Shown piece after piece: positions 39,246-51,065 of a stretch of 64,000 nt of DNA. The notes beneath the pieces were generated by a model that searched no databases, was not told where the DNA came from, and saw only the letters and a list, made by a program, of their open reading frames with translations. This DNA is from Bolinopsis microptera (taxonomy: Eukaryota; Ctenophora; Tentaculata; Lobata; Bolinopsidae), in the NCBI RefSeq assembly GCF_026151205.1, contig NC_087080.1:11767837-11831836 (forward strand), written 5' to 3'. Position numbers and translations under genes: made by a program. The first letter of the stretch is position 1; the number at the start of each line of letters is the position of its first letter.

Positions 39246-39560
39246 TATGCATATACCTTATCGGACCTTATTTGACCGGACATTAAATGACCGGACATAA
39301 TTATGAACGTACATTAAAATGAACGCTCGAAGGCATTCAAAACCATCTAAATTTTTTCATCTTTTTTTTTGACGTTTTTAAAATTTTAGCAGATAATTTG
39401 TAAATTAATTGTTCATACAAAGAGCAAGAAAAGCAGTCGTTGAGCAGTAAAAATGTCAAAATATCTGTAGATCAGTGTCTAATATGATTATGAAAGTTGT
39501 GTAAAAACAACAGATACGAAATATGACCAGATTCAATGATCATATTATATCATATTGATG
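39246..39560 (-). repeat. Inverted-pair repeat, right copy
   Basis: Reverse complement of 34536-34770 with extra sequence, including ATTTGACCGGACATTAAATG and GACCGGACATAATTATGAAC. It lies 4.5 kb from its partner. The two may be the ends of one large element or two separate insertions. Confidence 0.85.
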
Positions 39561-41774
39561 ATCATATCACATGTGAATTGTGAAGGTAAATAATAACTCC
39601 GAAGAAGTGAGATAAAGAAAAATCAGAAAAGCAATGAAAAGTAATGTAGATTGTAGAGTGCAACCCAGCTTTACCTCTCTGCAGTAGTCAGTATTGATAT
39701 ATAGATCGATATCATTGGCTTGATAAAAATTACAAAAACTGCTAAACCTGCAATTTTAAGCTTTTAAACGCCAATGCTCAAAGGAATTATATTGTTTGTA
39801 TCTTAATATAAAATGTCCGATGAACTAATAACTTAATAACTACGTCTCAAAGACAATTTTGCAGTATTTAAACAAAAATGTTTTCAGACAACGTCACTGT
39901 AATGGCGAGGCCCCTGCCGTCTCACTCCCCACTTGTAATACTCATTTACCTGTGCAATCTATTGCGTCGTGGCGTCACAGGAATAGTGACGTCACTAATT
40001 GACTAATGTGACGTTGCTGATTGACAGAAATAACGTTTTTAACCTTAAAGTTTATTTGAATTTTGAAATAAAAATAAAAAATTGTTACTGGGAATTATAG
40101 CTCCCATCTTGGATGGGATGAATATTAGGATAAATTGCATGCCTGTTGGGCAGTTCGGCAAAAGTTTGTAAATTTTCGTTGAGTTCAGAAATAATTCGGT
40201 ATTACAATTTTCCTAATTTTTAAAATGTTATCGAGTACAGTTTGAGAAAAATAGAAGGTAGTACAAAACATGTGACAAAATTTTCAATAATGAATACTTT
40301 ATGATTTATGAACATTAGAATTAGTTGAGCTCATTATGATAGTCGATAAAGTTATTTTTACTTTATCGGCTAAAAGTCCGGTAAAAGTTCGGTAATTGCT
40401 TTAAAAAGTTCGTGAAAAACTATGAATTGTGCATTAAATTGATGATGGAAGAACTTCCTCATTTAGTCAATAATGGGGCACGCCTTGAAAGGTGCAGTTA
40501 AATTTACAACTAGTGGTTTTATAAGTGCATACTCTTAAAAAATACGGTTGTAAAATGCAACAGAAATAATGGAATAGCAGAATCTAATAATTCATTCACT
40601 TTCAGCCACTTCAAATTTAAGTAAAAATGGCATATACATACAAATGAATATACCTAAATGGACAAAATAAATATTCCTCTAATTTTTACGGTTCTTGTAC
40701 CGGGTTTACCCTTTATTTCCGCTTCCTGATCAAGAAACCACTTAAAGAGTAGTTGAATGCCGAACATCTATTATTTCATTACATATGGGCATTTGATCAT
40801 TTTAAAATTGGCAAAAAATTGTAGTGAACTATAACATAAAATTTCGGGTGCAAGGTTTAAGGTGGAACACGAATATATTTAAACGATGCCTATGATTCGA
40901 CGGAAGTGGTTTCTAAGAAAAACGAAACACCAATCTTTCAAAAGAAAGGTAAACTGTTGTACTGAAAATATGTCTTGGAGCCCATGCTTATATATACTTA
41001 ACTAAGTTAAACATCCACTTGATTTCCAATCCAATTTTTCTAATTTTTCTTTCGCCCCCGATTTTTATCTAAATTCCGCGATGTCAGATCACCGTGTCTG
41101 ACCTATTTTTCTATGGTATTCAAGCCAACTATTTTTTTCTACGTCACCGCCGATTTATGCAACGTCGTATGTACTAATGCTATGACGGGACCACGGGTGA
41201 AATCAGTGATATGGTAAGAATTACCACCCACTTAACGGAATATATATTTCAGAAATAAAATCAAATTACCGCCTTGAATCGGGATTTCTGATTTAATTAA
41301 ATTTCCTTGCATTCGGTCATGAAGCGTTTAATACTTGTAGTTGTAAGTGATAGTGGGATCTATATCACCGCTTCATGAGTTCAATGGTAAAAAATAAACC
41401 ATTTATCACTTATTACGATTATAAAAACGAACCTTAATTTTTACAAGTAGCTGCATGGATCGGAATGTCATGCTCTTGATACGAGATGGGGACTATTTGT
41501 GACGTCACCGCGTGACGAAAGCCAAGTGGGGAGCAACTGGGTTAATCCTTTGAAACAACTTCTTTTGCTTTTGGTTTCATTTTCACCGTGTATGATCTAT
41601 TTTTGTATGGCATCATCACTTACTTCCACTATGAACAATTTATATCGTCACTATTACGTGCATGATCGCTATGTTGCCCCCGCATATTCTGCAATCCATT
41701 GCAATGATTTAAAAAGTTGGTTTTTATTTTCGAATTTTTCTAAAATGATCTCGAATGCTCCTCTAGCTCTAGTG
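39561..41774. other. AT-rich, no gene seen
   Basis: No splice-bounded coding segment or repeat with recognisable ends. The 110-codon frame at 41499-41831 runs into the minisatellite and has no recognisable domain. Confidence 0.4.
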
Positions 41775-42240
41775 AGAGGAACTGTGAGCTCTGTAACGAG
41801 GAACTGTGAGCCCTGTAACGAGGAACTGTGAGCCCTGTAACGAGGAACTGTGAGCCCTGTAACGAGGAAATGTGAGCCCTGTAACGAGGAACTGTGAGCC
41901 CTGTAACGAGGAACTGTGAGCCCTGTAACGAGGAACTGTGAGCCCTGTAACGAGGAACTGTGAGCCCTGTAACGAGGAACTGTGAGCCCTGTAACGAGGA
42001 ACTGTGAGCCCTGTAACGAGGAACTGTGAGCCCTGTAACGAGGAACTGTGAGCCCTGTAACGAGGAACTGTGAGCCCTGTAACGAGGAACTGTGAGCCCT
42101 GTAACGAGGAACTGTGAGCCCTGTAACGAGGAACTGTGAGCCCTGTAACGAGGAACTGTGAGCCCTGTAACGAGGAACTGTGAGCCCTGTAACGAGGAAC
42201 TGTGAGCCCTGTAACGAGGAACTGTGAGCCCTGTAACGAG
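41775..42240. repeat. 22-bp minisatellite, ~21 copies
   Basis: Unit GTGAGCCCTGTAACGAGGAACT repeats almost without variation. The minus-strand 183-codon frame is produced by the repeat. Confidence 0.95.
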
Positions 42241-42336
42241 AAATTGTGAAACCTGTACGACATACGGCTTAGTTCAGACCTCCGACCAAGTTGTAGACGT
42301 AGTTTAAAGCTATAAACCAATGATTATGATATTGGT

Positions 42337-42762
42337 TACTTCTTAAATAATACGTAACATTGCCGTGACGTGATTTCTGATGAAAAATTCTTAGATCCGG
42401 AACTCACGTACTCAACTATAATTATAGTGATATATAAGAAGATCTACAGTTGATATTTGATATGCCCCACCCCGAGTTTTTTATTTTTTATTTTTTCGCC
42501 AGACTGACTATAACTATAAGTCATAGAAATAAATGGTTTTGGTTTGGTCACTTCTTAAATAATACGTAACATTGCCGTGACGTGATTTCTGATGAAAAAT
42601 TCTTAGATCCGGAACTCACGTACTCAACTATAATTATAGTGATATATAAGAAGATCTACAGTTGATATTTGATATGCCCCACCCCGAGTTTTTTATTTTT
42701 TATTTTTTCGCCAGACTGACTATAACTATAAGTCATAGAAATAAATGGTTTTGGTTTGGTCA
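42337..42762. repeat. 212-bp direct tandem duplication (2 copies)
   Basis: The block from CTTCTTAAATAATACG (42339) to AAATGGTTTTGGTTTGGTCA recurs at a 212-bp offset with almost no difference. This indicates a recent duplication or an assembly duplication. Confidence 0.93.
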
Positions 42763-45097
42763 TGGAAAGAGTTGTTCGGATTATGAAACTTAGAGACAAG
42801 CTATAACAAGCTAAGGGTAGTGTGAATCATCCCAAACGTGGTCCGTGGCACTAGTTGCATCTCATAAGCACAGAAAAGTGAGTAAATCTAGCGTTCGCGT
42901 TTGAATTTGAAAGAATTAAGTTTGTGATTGGTTCAGCTTGAAGTATCATCGAACTTAGATACACCAATTGCGTAATAAATATACAAGTGTGAAAGTGTTG
43001 CAAGTGCAACTAAAATTTAGGTGTTATACTGTGATCTCTGGGATAGAATTTCGTATTACAAAGACACGTAATCTAACTAATCTCACAAATTAAATAATTA
43101 GTAGTTGGTGAACTATCTATCGACACTTTTTGACTCCATATGATTTCCCTGGCTCAAATAACAATTCCTGCCGTATTTATGTCAGTGGGAGGGGCATACC
43201 GCATTTCGATTTTTAAAGTTACTAAAAAGCAAATCATAACGGCACCATGGGCATGAACGAAACATAATGCTTTAACTGTTTTAACTGTTCCCATTGTAAC
43301 CGTAAGCAAAATATTTGGACTACGAAAAAATTATTGACTAATTACAATGGGATATGAACATAATAGCCTGGGGTCCCCACTCCCCAGGTAAGGATTAACA
43401 AACTCATTCACTGAAAACACGGCACAAAACACATAACAGCCTAGAATGTTCACTAATCAAAAATTTATTCACTGTTAGCCCCTATGCCCTCTTGCTACGT
43501 GTTTTAATATGCATAGCGGTTGGGACCTAATAGGAATATATTATTAGAGTGTGAGTGCTGTAAATAATTTAAATGCAGGAATTTTAAACAAAATGACTTA
43601 TATCGCTTTATTTATCATTATATAACTTAAACGTTATAACTTATTAAATTAATTTAGCTTTGAACAAGGAATGGCGGAGAAAAATGCTTTACAATAGCAG
43701 GATATGTTTTGTTATAGTCACTTATAGAATTCGAAAATTGCGAATATTCGCAATTTGCGAAATTGGAAAGCTAATCACATCACTGTAACTTAATCTTTTT
43801 CTATAACAAAACTACAAGATAAAAAAGTAAAATATCACTGATACCAAATTCGCAACAAGATAAAAAGTAAAATATCACTGTCCACTGATACTGCAAACTT
43901 ATTGCCTGCACATCAACAAATGAAAGGCTTGGAATAAAACCTCTATTTACACCAGTGAAAACTCCGCACGCAATATCGAGATTAAGAAATTCAGGGAACT
44001 GAAAATCAGAAACAATTTTGTCACTCACCGGTAAGACGCAAGTGGTGTTCTGAATGGAGCTGAGGGAGGACGATGGTGTTTATTTCTGATTTTGGTGCGA
44101 ATGTTGGTTTTGAGTAGAACTTCCCATTTCCCTAAAGGTCAAGGTGTACTGTGCTGGAATTTACGAGAGTTCCTTTCTGCAGAATCCCCCCAACAAACTC
44201 CTGAACGAGAGAGTTACAGTGGGAAGTTCCAGTCTTGTGACTTAAACCAACCAATCAGAGCACATGATGTAACCCACGTGTCACGCACCCAACCAATGCA
44301 ATGTGAATACGACAATACGTTATATAGGCGGAGCGGCCATTGAAGCAAAAGTAACATTAAGATGGTTTCTGAATATCGTAGAAGAGAACATTTTACCTGC
44401 GAGTCGAACGAAATGATGGTAAGGTGAACATTAACCGGAACTCCTTGCTGGCTTAGAGCCTGGTCAAAGGAGCATTACCATGGAAACAAAAATGTAACTC
44501 ACCCTGCTTGGTCTGGAAACGATTTTTCTGTAGCTTTTTACATTTCCTTCCCTTCTAGGTAGTCTGCAGAACTGAAGGGTAGATATGGTGCGTTGGAATG
44601 TACTTACATGGTCAACTTCCGGTTGCTATATTATACCAACAACTAATTATAATAGATATAATACGTTAAAACTCTTATTAATTGGTTGCATCATGGAACT
44701 GTTATCTGTGATCGATGAAAACTTAACACACAGTTATTGGTAATACTCGGATACCCATGAACACACGATGGAAAGCCTAACATAAAATCATTAACATTTT
44801 TGAGACCGCATTACAAATCTATTATCCATATTGCAACAAGACTTCTGAATCTTAACGTAGGCTAGCATGAACTGCAGTAAGGCATTGGCCATCGACTTTC
44901 AGGTTAGGAGAATTAAATACACTAATAAATGATAAGCTGTACCGATACCTGATTCTCTGGTGAGTTGGGAGATAATTTCACACTCGGACTCACTTTCTTC
45001 ACTCAGATCCTTTAGTAGTAGTCGATGTTTACTCGCATGGTTCAAAGTTTTAAGCATAATTCAAAGTTAAGCCTTATTTAACGAAGTTAAGCCTAAT
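42763..45097. other. Unannotated; possible isolated splice sites only
   Basis: Minus-strand splice-like sites occur (CTTACCG/GTGAGTGAC near 44030; TGATTTTCAG/TTCCC near 44010), but I could not build a coding chain. It may contain UTR exons of an unseen gene. Confidence 0.35.
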
Positions 45098-45132
45098 TCT
45101 ACTTACTGCTGTGTTTACCCCAGCAGTAAGTA
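45098..45132. repeat. Hairpin with 13-bp perfect stem
   Basis: CTACTTACTGCTG, a 9-base loop, then CAGCAGTAAGTAG. A second small hairpin (CCTCAC-loop-GTGAGG) follows at about 45213. Role unknown. Confidence 0.7.
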
Positions 45133-45470
45133 GAATGTAAAGTTGAACGTTTAGTTTTTCCCACATTTGTTGGTGTCTGGTGAAGGGTCTCATTTATGAA
45201 GCTGATAATCCCTCACCCTGAGAGTGAGGATTTTTCCACTATGTCCGTCACACTGATGAAAAACTGTAAAAGAAGCCTTCACTTTGGGCACTGACCAATA
45301 AAGTGATTCATTATATCCTATTCCATGGAGCAGTGTGGACAAGCTAAGTTTTGGGGATTGTTGCGTCAGCTTAAATTTGTTATCACAGTTTTCAGTCCGT
45401 TGAGAATTACTTCAGATATTGTACAATTACATTACGGATTTAAAAGGTTTTGTTCACGTGGACTCATATT

Positions 45471-45554
45471 AGGGGTCGTTTACATATTACGTGATCAGCC
45501 GAGGGGCTGGGGCTTCCAAATGCTTACGGTTGATTACGGGGGGGGGGAGGGGGG
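45471..45554 (+). mobile_element. MITE copy 4, truncated by minisatellite
   Basis: AGGGGTCGTTTACATATTACG and GATCAGCCGAGGGG match the MITE at 52711. The sequence then dissolves into a G-run and the CAATTG minisatellite; the right end is missing. Confidence 0.65.
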
Positions 45555-45564
45555 GGGTGGGCGA

Positions 45565-45715
45565 CAATTGACCCCCCGACAATTGACCCCCCGACAATTG
45601 ACCCCCCGACAATTGACCCCCCGACAATTGACCCCCCGACAATTGACCCCCCGACAATTGACCCCCGACAATTGACCCCCCGACAATTGACCCCCCGACA
45701 ATTGACCCCCGAAAA
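45565..45715 (+). repeat. 15-bp minisatellite CCCCCCGACAATTGA
   Basis: About ten near-identical copies. The reverse-complement unit forms another array at 46213-46520, on the far side of the telomere-like arrays. Confidence 0.94.
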
Positions 45716-45732
45716 TATAATTTGATACAATT

Positions 45733-45935
45733 AACCCTGACCCTGACCCTGACCCTGACCCTGACCCTGATCCTGACCCTGACCCTGACCCTGACCCTGA
45801 CCCTGACCCTGACCCTGACCCTGACCCTGACCCTGACCCTGACCCTGACCCTGACCCTGACCCTGACCCTGACCCTGACCCTGACCCTGACCCTGACCCT
45901 GACCCTGACCCTGACCCTGACCCTGACCCTGACCC
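45733..45935 (+). repeat. (CCCTGA)n array
   Basis: About 34 copies of the hexamer CCCTGA, a one-base variant of the animal telomere repeat CCCTAA, with one TCCTGA variant. Confidence 0.95.
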
Positions 45936-45958
45936 ATGACCCTGACCCAGGAACAGCT

Positions 45959-46190
45959 GTCCCTGACCCTAACCCTAACCCCAACCCTAACCCTAACCCT
46001 AACCCCAACCCTAACCCCAACCCTAACCCTAACCCTAACCCTAACCCTAACCCTAACCCTAACCCTAACCCTAACCCTAACCCTAACCCTAACCCTAACC
46101 CTAACCCTAACCCTTACCCTAACCCTAACACTAACCTTAACCTTAACCCTAACCCTAACCCTAACCCTAAGTCTAACCCTAACCCGATTA
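45959..46190 (+). repeat. Interstitial telomere-like (CCCTAA)n array
   Basis: About 38 hexamers, mostly canonical, with some CCCCAA, CCTTAA and CTCTAA variants. Ordinary DNA continues for many kilobases on both sides, so this is not a chromosome end in this assembly. Confidence 0.95.
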
Positions 46191-46212
46191 ATTTACCCCA
46201 GTTTAATTACAA

Positions 46213-46520
46213 TTGTCGGGGGTCAATTGTCGGGGGGTCAATTGTCGGGGGTCAATTGTCGGGGGGTCAATTGTCGTACTAAGCCCTAGATTTCGCGACA
46301 ATTGACCCCAGTGTAATTACATAGAGGGTCAATTGTCGGGGGCTCAATTGTCGGGGGGTTAATTGTCGGGGGGTCAATTGTCGGGGGTCAATTGTCGTAC
46401 TAAACCCTAGATTTCGCGACAATTGACCCCAGTGTAATTACATAGGGGGTCAATTGTCGGGGGGTCAATTGTCGGGGGGTCAACTGTCGGGGGGTCAATT
46501 GTCGGGGGGTCAATTGTCGC
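46213..46520 (-). repeat. Inverted CAATTG minisatellite with ~120-bp higher-order unit
   Basis: Units GGGGGGTCAATTGTC run opposite to the array at 45565. A spacer containing CCCTAGATTTCGCGACAATT and AGTGTAATTACATAG occurs twice (about 46275 and 46398). Confidence 0.9.
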
Positions 46521-46586
46521 GGTACCGGGGGGGGGGGATGGTCGTTGATTCCGTTATCAACATTTTATATATGTTATGAAGTATAA

Positions 46587-47092
46587 ATTTTACCAAAACC
46601 CATATTCATGGGTAGAGTGGACCGCTGCCAGTGTCTCTCTTTCCCAAACAAAAGGAAATGATATTAATTTGATTGACCGTTCTCAAATGCAAAATGATAC
46701 CGAGAATGAAATCGGTCGCTCGCTTTTCCCATTCATTCACGGCTTACGAATTGTAATAAGTTTCGATTGATTACATCAGTCAGATGCTGTAAAAATCTCT
46801 TTGGGTTGCGTTCGGATCCATACCTAGTATTTCGGGGTAAGGGTAGTAGTTATTGCTTATTGAATTAGCTGAAGTTTATTGAATCTTTATTGCCGAGTAC
46901 AGCTGCCTTTGGGTAGATCTTCTTAACCTATTACAATTGTAAATGAATGGGAAAAGCGAGCGACCGATTTCATTCTCGGTATCATTTTGCATTTGAGAAC
47001 GGTCAATCAAATTAATATCATTTCCTTTTGTTTGGGAAAGAGAGACACTGGCAGCGGTCCACTCTACCCATGAATATGGGTTTTGGTAAAAT
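46587..47092. repeat. Foldback with ~170-bp arms and ~140-bp loop
   Basis: ATTTTACCAAAACCCATATT at the left is complementary to the right end at 47092. Arms share AATCGGTCGCTCGCTTTTCC. It occupies the same place in the host repeat as 24463-24791. Confidence 0.85.
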
Positions 47093-48481
47093 ATCATCTC
47101 TTTTTGATTATAATGTCAGGGTACTTTATAAAGTCGAAATATAAACTGATATCTTCATTAATTAATAAGGAGGAAGTTTCAACGATTTCGAAATTTTCCT
47201 TTAAAAACATTTCCTTGTGTTTAGGTAAGCATATCGGTCGATCACTGACTGAATATGCCACCTAATACTCATTCAAGTTGGCATTAAATTCATATATAAT
47301 GACATTAAACTGTCGTGGCAAAGCAGAATTTGTTGGAAATCACGAATGAGCAAAATTCTCACCTTTCGCACGTGCAAACTTTGAGCGGACGTTGCGTGCG
47401 CATCCAATATTGAATCGCCGTAAATTTTTTCATGTAATTGTTTTATATATAGCTTGATAAGCATGCAAAGTTTCAAAGTATTTCAAGAAGAACTGTAATC
47501 ACAACGGCACTCTAAAGTTGACAGAAAATGACGAAAACAGCAATTTTCAGTGATTTTAGCAATTTTCTATCAATTTGGGCGTGTCCCCACGTGTGCAACT
47601 TTTCGATTTTCAACTTCAAAACTAGCCTAATGCACAATTTATACCTATAGGAAGCAGAACTGAGCTCCTCAACTCAAGGCATGGCCCAACACCAGAGAAT
47701 ACTAAATCGCAAAATTGACGTTTTTATAAAATAATTCTTCAAAAAAGCACTAACTTCAATGACGAATATCTTTATGAAGGAGCAAGCTAGAAAAACTTTC
47801 CGGTAGATTTTCAGAATGCTTGAACAATTATTTAAGATAAAAATCTCCTCAGATTTTGAATAAAATTACTCCTTAATGGTTTAAAATTAATTTTAAAAGT
47901 TATTACTTTGTCAAAAATCAAGTTTTAAAAACGGTTAACTTGATGACGTCATCAAGGGGTGTTTATGACGTCAAATAATTTGTTTATACAATGTAAACTA
48001 AAGTGGAAACAATTATTTGCAAGACCTGTGGTCGGAAATGGCTTTATCTTTTATACTTTTGAATCTATGGACAATTAAATACAGGCTACAATTGACTGGC
48101 AAAGCGTCTATCCCTGAATATGTATATATATATATATCACGACAATCTGTCGTAAAACAGGGGTTCTAGAAAACCCATTTCCCGATACTCCTGAAACCTG
48201 AAACTTTTTTTGCAGTCGATTTGATCAACGTCTAGACGCCCTGAAAAATTTCAGATCTCTAACTCAATTTTAACATGGTTTTTAAGGCACCTGAATATGG
48301 CGATTTTGGGTTTTTTACCGAATTTCGTATAACAGTGCTGGCGAGTATTTTATGCAAATTTCTTAAAAATCTCAACATAACTATTTTTTATTCCTGTCAT
48401 CTTTGACATCAAATTAGAATGTTTTGAACTAAAAATAATTCTGCTTAACGACTTCCGATGAGTCTTAATGCCTGGAAAACT

Positions 48482-48545
48482 CCTGCCGGAGGCGTCGGCC
48501 TTCGGCCGCCGCCTCCGGCCGGAGTGCACGCTTCGCGTGCACAAA
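48482..48545. repeat. GC-rich double hairpin
   Basis: GCCGGAGGCG...CGCCTCCGGC with inner GGCCTTCGGCC, followed by GTGCACGCTTCGCGTGCAC. It forms a GC island in AT-rich DNA, inserted in copy 2 only. Confidence 0.8.
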
Positions 48546-48676
48546 AGAGGCTTGTAACGTGTACCAAAGGGGGTATAATAGTAAAGGGGGTATAATAGTA
48601 AAGGGGGTATAATAGTAAATGGGGAACATAGTATACCCACAATAAATGCAACGGTCGTGCTTGCCAGCACTGTGAT

Positions 48677-49767
48677 TTGGCCTTATTAGTCACGTGCTAT
48701 ACCAATGCGCGTTTTAAACTTTGACAGTCTATTACTCTAAGGCAAATAGAGTAATTATATTCATATTTTGTCAGCAATAAGATCACATTATTTTCTATTT
48801 GGTGTGAAAATATGTGCTAGAACGGATATAATCTCGCTGAGTTATAGCTGTTTGAAATTTATGATGAACGCGCGGGTGCCAATTGATAACAACTAAATGC
48901 TTTTGCGCGTAGTTGGTAGTGTGCGTCGAAAATTTGGCAAAAACGCTTGCGGAGTGACAATATTCAAACTTCGATAAAGTATATGAAGTGGGTACTTCTC
49001 GGAAAGGAAACATTTAGGCAAACACGATGTGACTATTTTTGGATTGATTTAATACAACTGCAAAAAAATATTCAAACTTCAAGCAAAAAAGTCAAAATTT
49101 TTACCACTTTTTTGGATTTTTACCCCAAAAAAAATAGAGGGATTTTTCAAATTTTTATATCATCTTGTGCGGCTGTGTTATAGCTATCTCCATGCAAGTT
49201 TTGGCGACATGCCAACAAAATTAACTTGTTCAAAATATCAAAAAACATGGTTTTTTGGCCTATTTTTGGCCCAAAAATCGGTTTTTTGCAATTTTACCCC
49301 CAATCATCTTCAAACCACTTTTAATCGATTCTACGGTCAAAAATACGTCTAGTAAGGTGTATCTAGGGTCCTTAGCGTATCGAGCAGACAATGCCCGTAA
49401 GAGCCTCTACTAGACTATAACTGGGCTCCAAGAATACTGGAAGATACACTTTTCCCCTGAAGGTAAACTATTCGTATGAGTAGCTGTGTATACTGTATAT
49501 TGGTAGTATAAGTAATATGGGGGCGGGTTAAAATTCCTAACCCTCCTTACAAGGGTCGCTCTCGTACCGGGCTAGTGTCGGTCACGAACATGATCACGAA
49601 CAAAGTCAACATGTAACATCAGCAATATTTGGTCATTTTCAGAACACGTGAAACTGAAATATATGAGCTGAGAGGCCGAAAATTGTACCGTAGCATCCAT
49701 ATGAAATCAAAAATATTCCAAATACGTCATATTTCTTCAAAATTTGTTTTTTTGCCTATCTTTTGAT
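48677..49767. other. AT-rich, no gene seen
   Basis: Short open frames without recognisable domains. T-runs and Phe-rich frames are compositional. Confidence 0.4.
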
Positions 49768-49849
49768 GTTTCTACAGTCCGGGTCACGAAATCCTCTCCG
49801 AACCTCCACGTGGTGTGGCCTGGTTGGCACTAACGGGTGGTGTGCTCCA

Positions 49850-50228
49850 GTGATCGACCGGGATCCCGGCCCCGGCCCCGGATACGGCCGGGATTTGTGT
49901 TTTTCCCCGGCCCCGGCCCCGGCAAAATAATTTTCAAAATCCCGGCCAGAGGCCCCCAATCCCGGCCCCGGCCCCGGCTGTTTTTGTCAATTTTTGCCGG
50001 GATTTCTCGTATTTTCTGCCTCAATTTAAACCGATAGATTATCAGAATTAATTTTGATTTTTAGACTTAAATTAAACACAAAATTTTCGGTAACATGAGA
50101 TCATCGAGTGAAAAATATAAATACGAGGACTTGACATCATTCCAGTTTGATATTCAGAAAATTTCAACTTTGAATTTACAAAGAATGTAAAATATTAATG
50201 TTGATTAAAAAAGTTCCAGGTTGATTAA
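49850..50228. repeat. CCCGGC-rich inserted segment
   Basis: Contains runs of CCCCGGCC and CCGGGATTTT motifs, G-quadruplex-prone, resembling 58860-59310. It separates two parts of the LINE copy that are contiguous at 9083 in copy 1, so it is an insertion. Confidence 0.7.
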
Positions 50229-51065
50229 AAAGTTCCCTTGTTGAGTACAAAGGTTGGGACTTGCCAACTCAAAATTCCCATAGGAACCAGGAAGTCAACA
50301 CTAACAGCTACCAAGCACCATGAAATTTCTCTCTTAGACATCAAGTTACAAGATAGTACACGCACAAATTATGATACGTTAGACACAGGTACCTAGCTCT
50401 AAGAGCTATTAAACCACCAGGAAATTCTCTTTCAGCTTCCAGATCCCATCGAAGTCACCCACCACAGAGCTAGGGATCCCAATTCGCTCGTGTTTTAACT
50501 CCAGGTTCGTTCTGAACATCTCAGACCAACTCAACTCACTATGTATTCACATCGAGTAGAGCTAAGATGTTCCAGGACATGAAGGAGTATTCAGTATACA
50601 GTAACGAATCCAACAACATCCTCATATGAGTCATGACCAGAACCCTTGCTCCCAATTCCTCCTTTGTCACTCAGTGACAAAGGAAACTCCCACTTGTGAC
50701 TTGAGATGTTCCTCCACAAATATAAATAAAGGAAATTTAATTTTTCTGGAACTCACATCAGATAACATGGCCGCTGTGAGGATAGAACGTCACAGCCCAC
50801 TAGTTAACTTTCAGAACGTGGCGAACAACGTCAATATCGAGACGCAAGATTGTGAACAATTTTCAGGAGAAGCAGAAACATCCCAGCACCTCCTCGGCAA
50901 GTGCATCCAGATCATGACGCTCAGAATGAGGATAATTGGTAAACCCCTGCGGAGGATCTTAACAACAGTAAACTCAACCATATCTTCAAATTTGTGGAAC
51001 AGTCGACTAGACTGGATAGGGACAACTTTTTTGGGAAACCTCCTAGGATTCTTAAGGGGGGGGGT

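Larger units (their letters stand above)
46587..48676 (-). repeat. Dispersed repeat, copy 2 (reverse of 22365-24791), without the Helitron
   Basis: Reads as the reverse complement of copy 1. At about 48120-48140 there is a plain (TA)n where copy 1 holds the Helitron. It carries a GC-rich hairpin block and a triple AGGGGGTATAATAGTAA repeat (48567-48620) not present in that form in copy 1. Confidence 0.78.

Noticed and set aside
43801-44060. Possible minus-strand exons near 44 kb
   Set aside because: Isolated splice-like sites could not be joined into a coherent reading frame.
45959-46190. Chromosome end
   Set aside because: (CCCTAA)n is flanked by many kilobases of ordinary DNA on both sides, so it is an interstitial array.
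45722-46289. 186-codon frame of Leu-Thr and Pro-Asn repeats and its antisense frames
   Set aside because: Translations of (CCCTGA)n and (CCCTAA)n hexamers.
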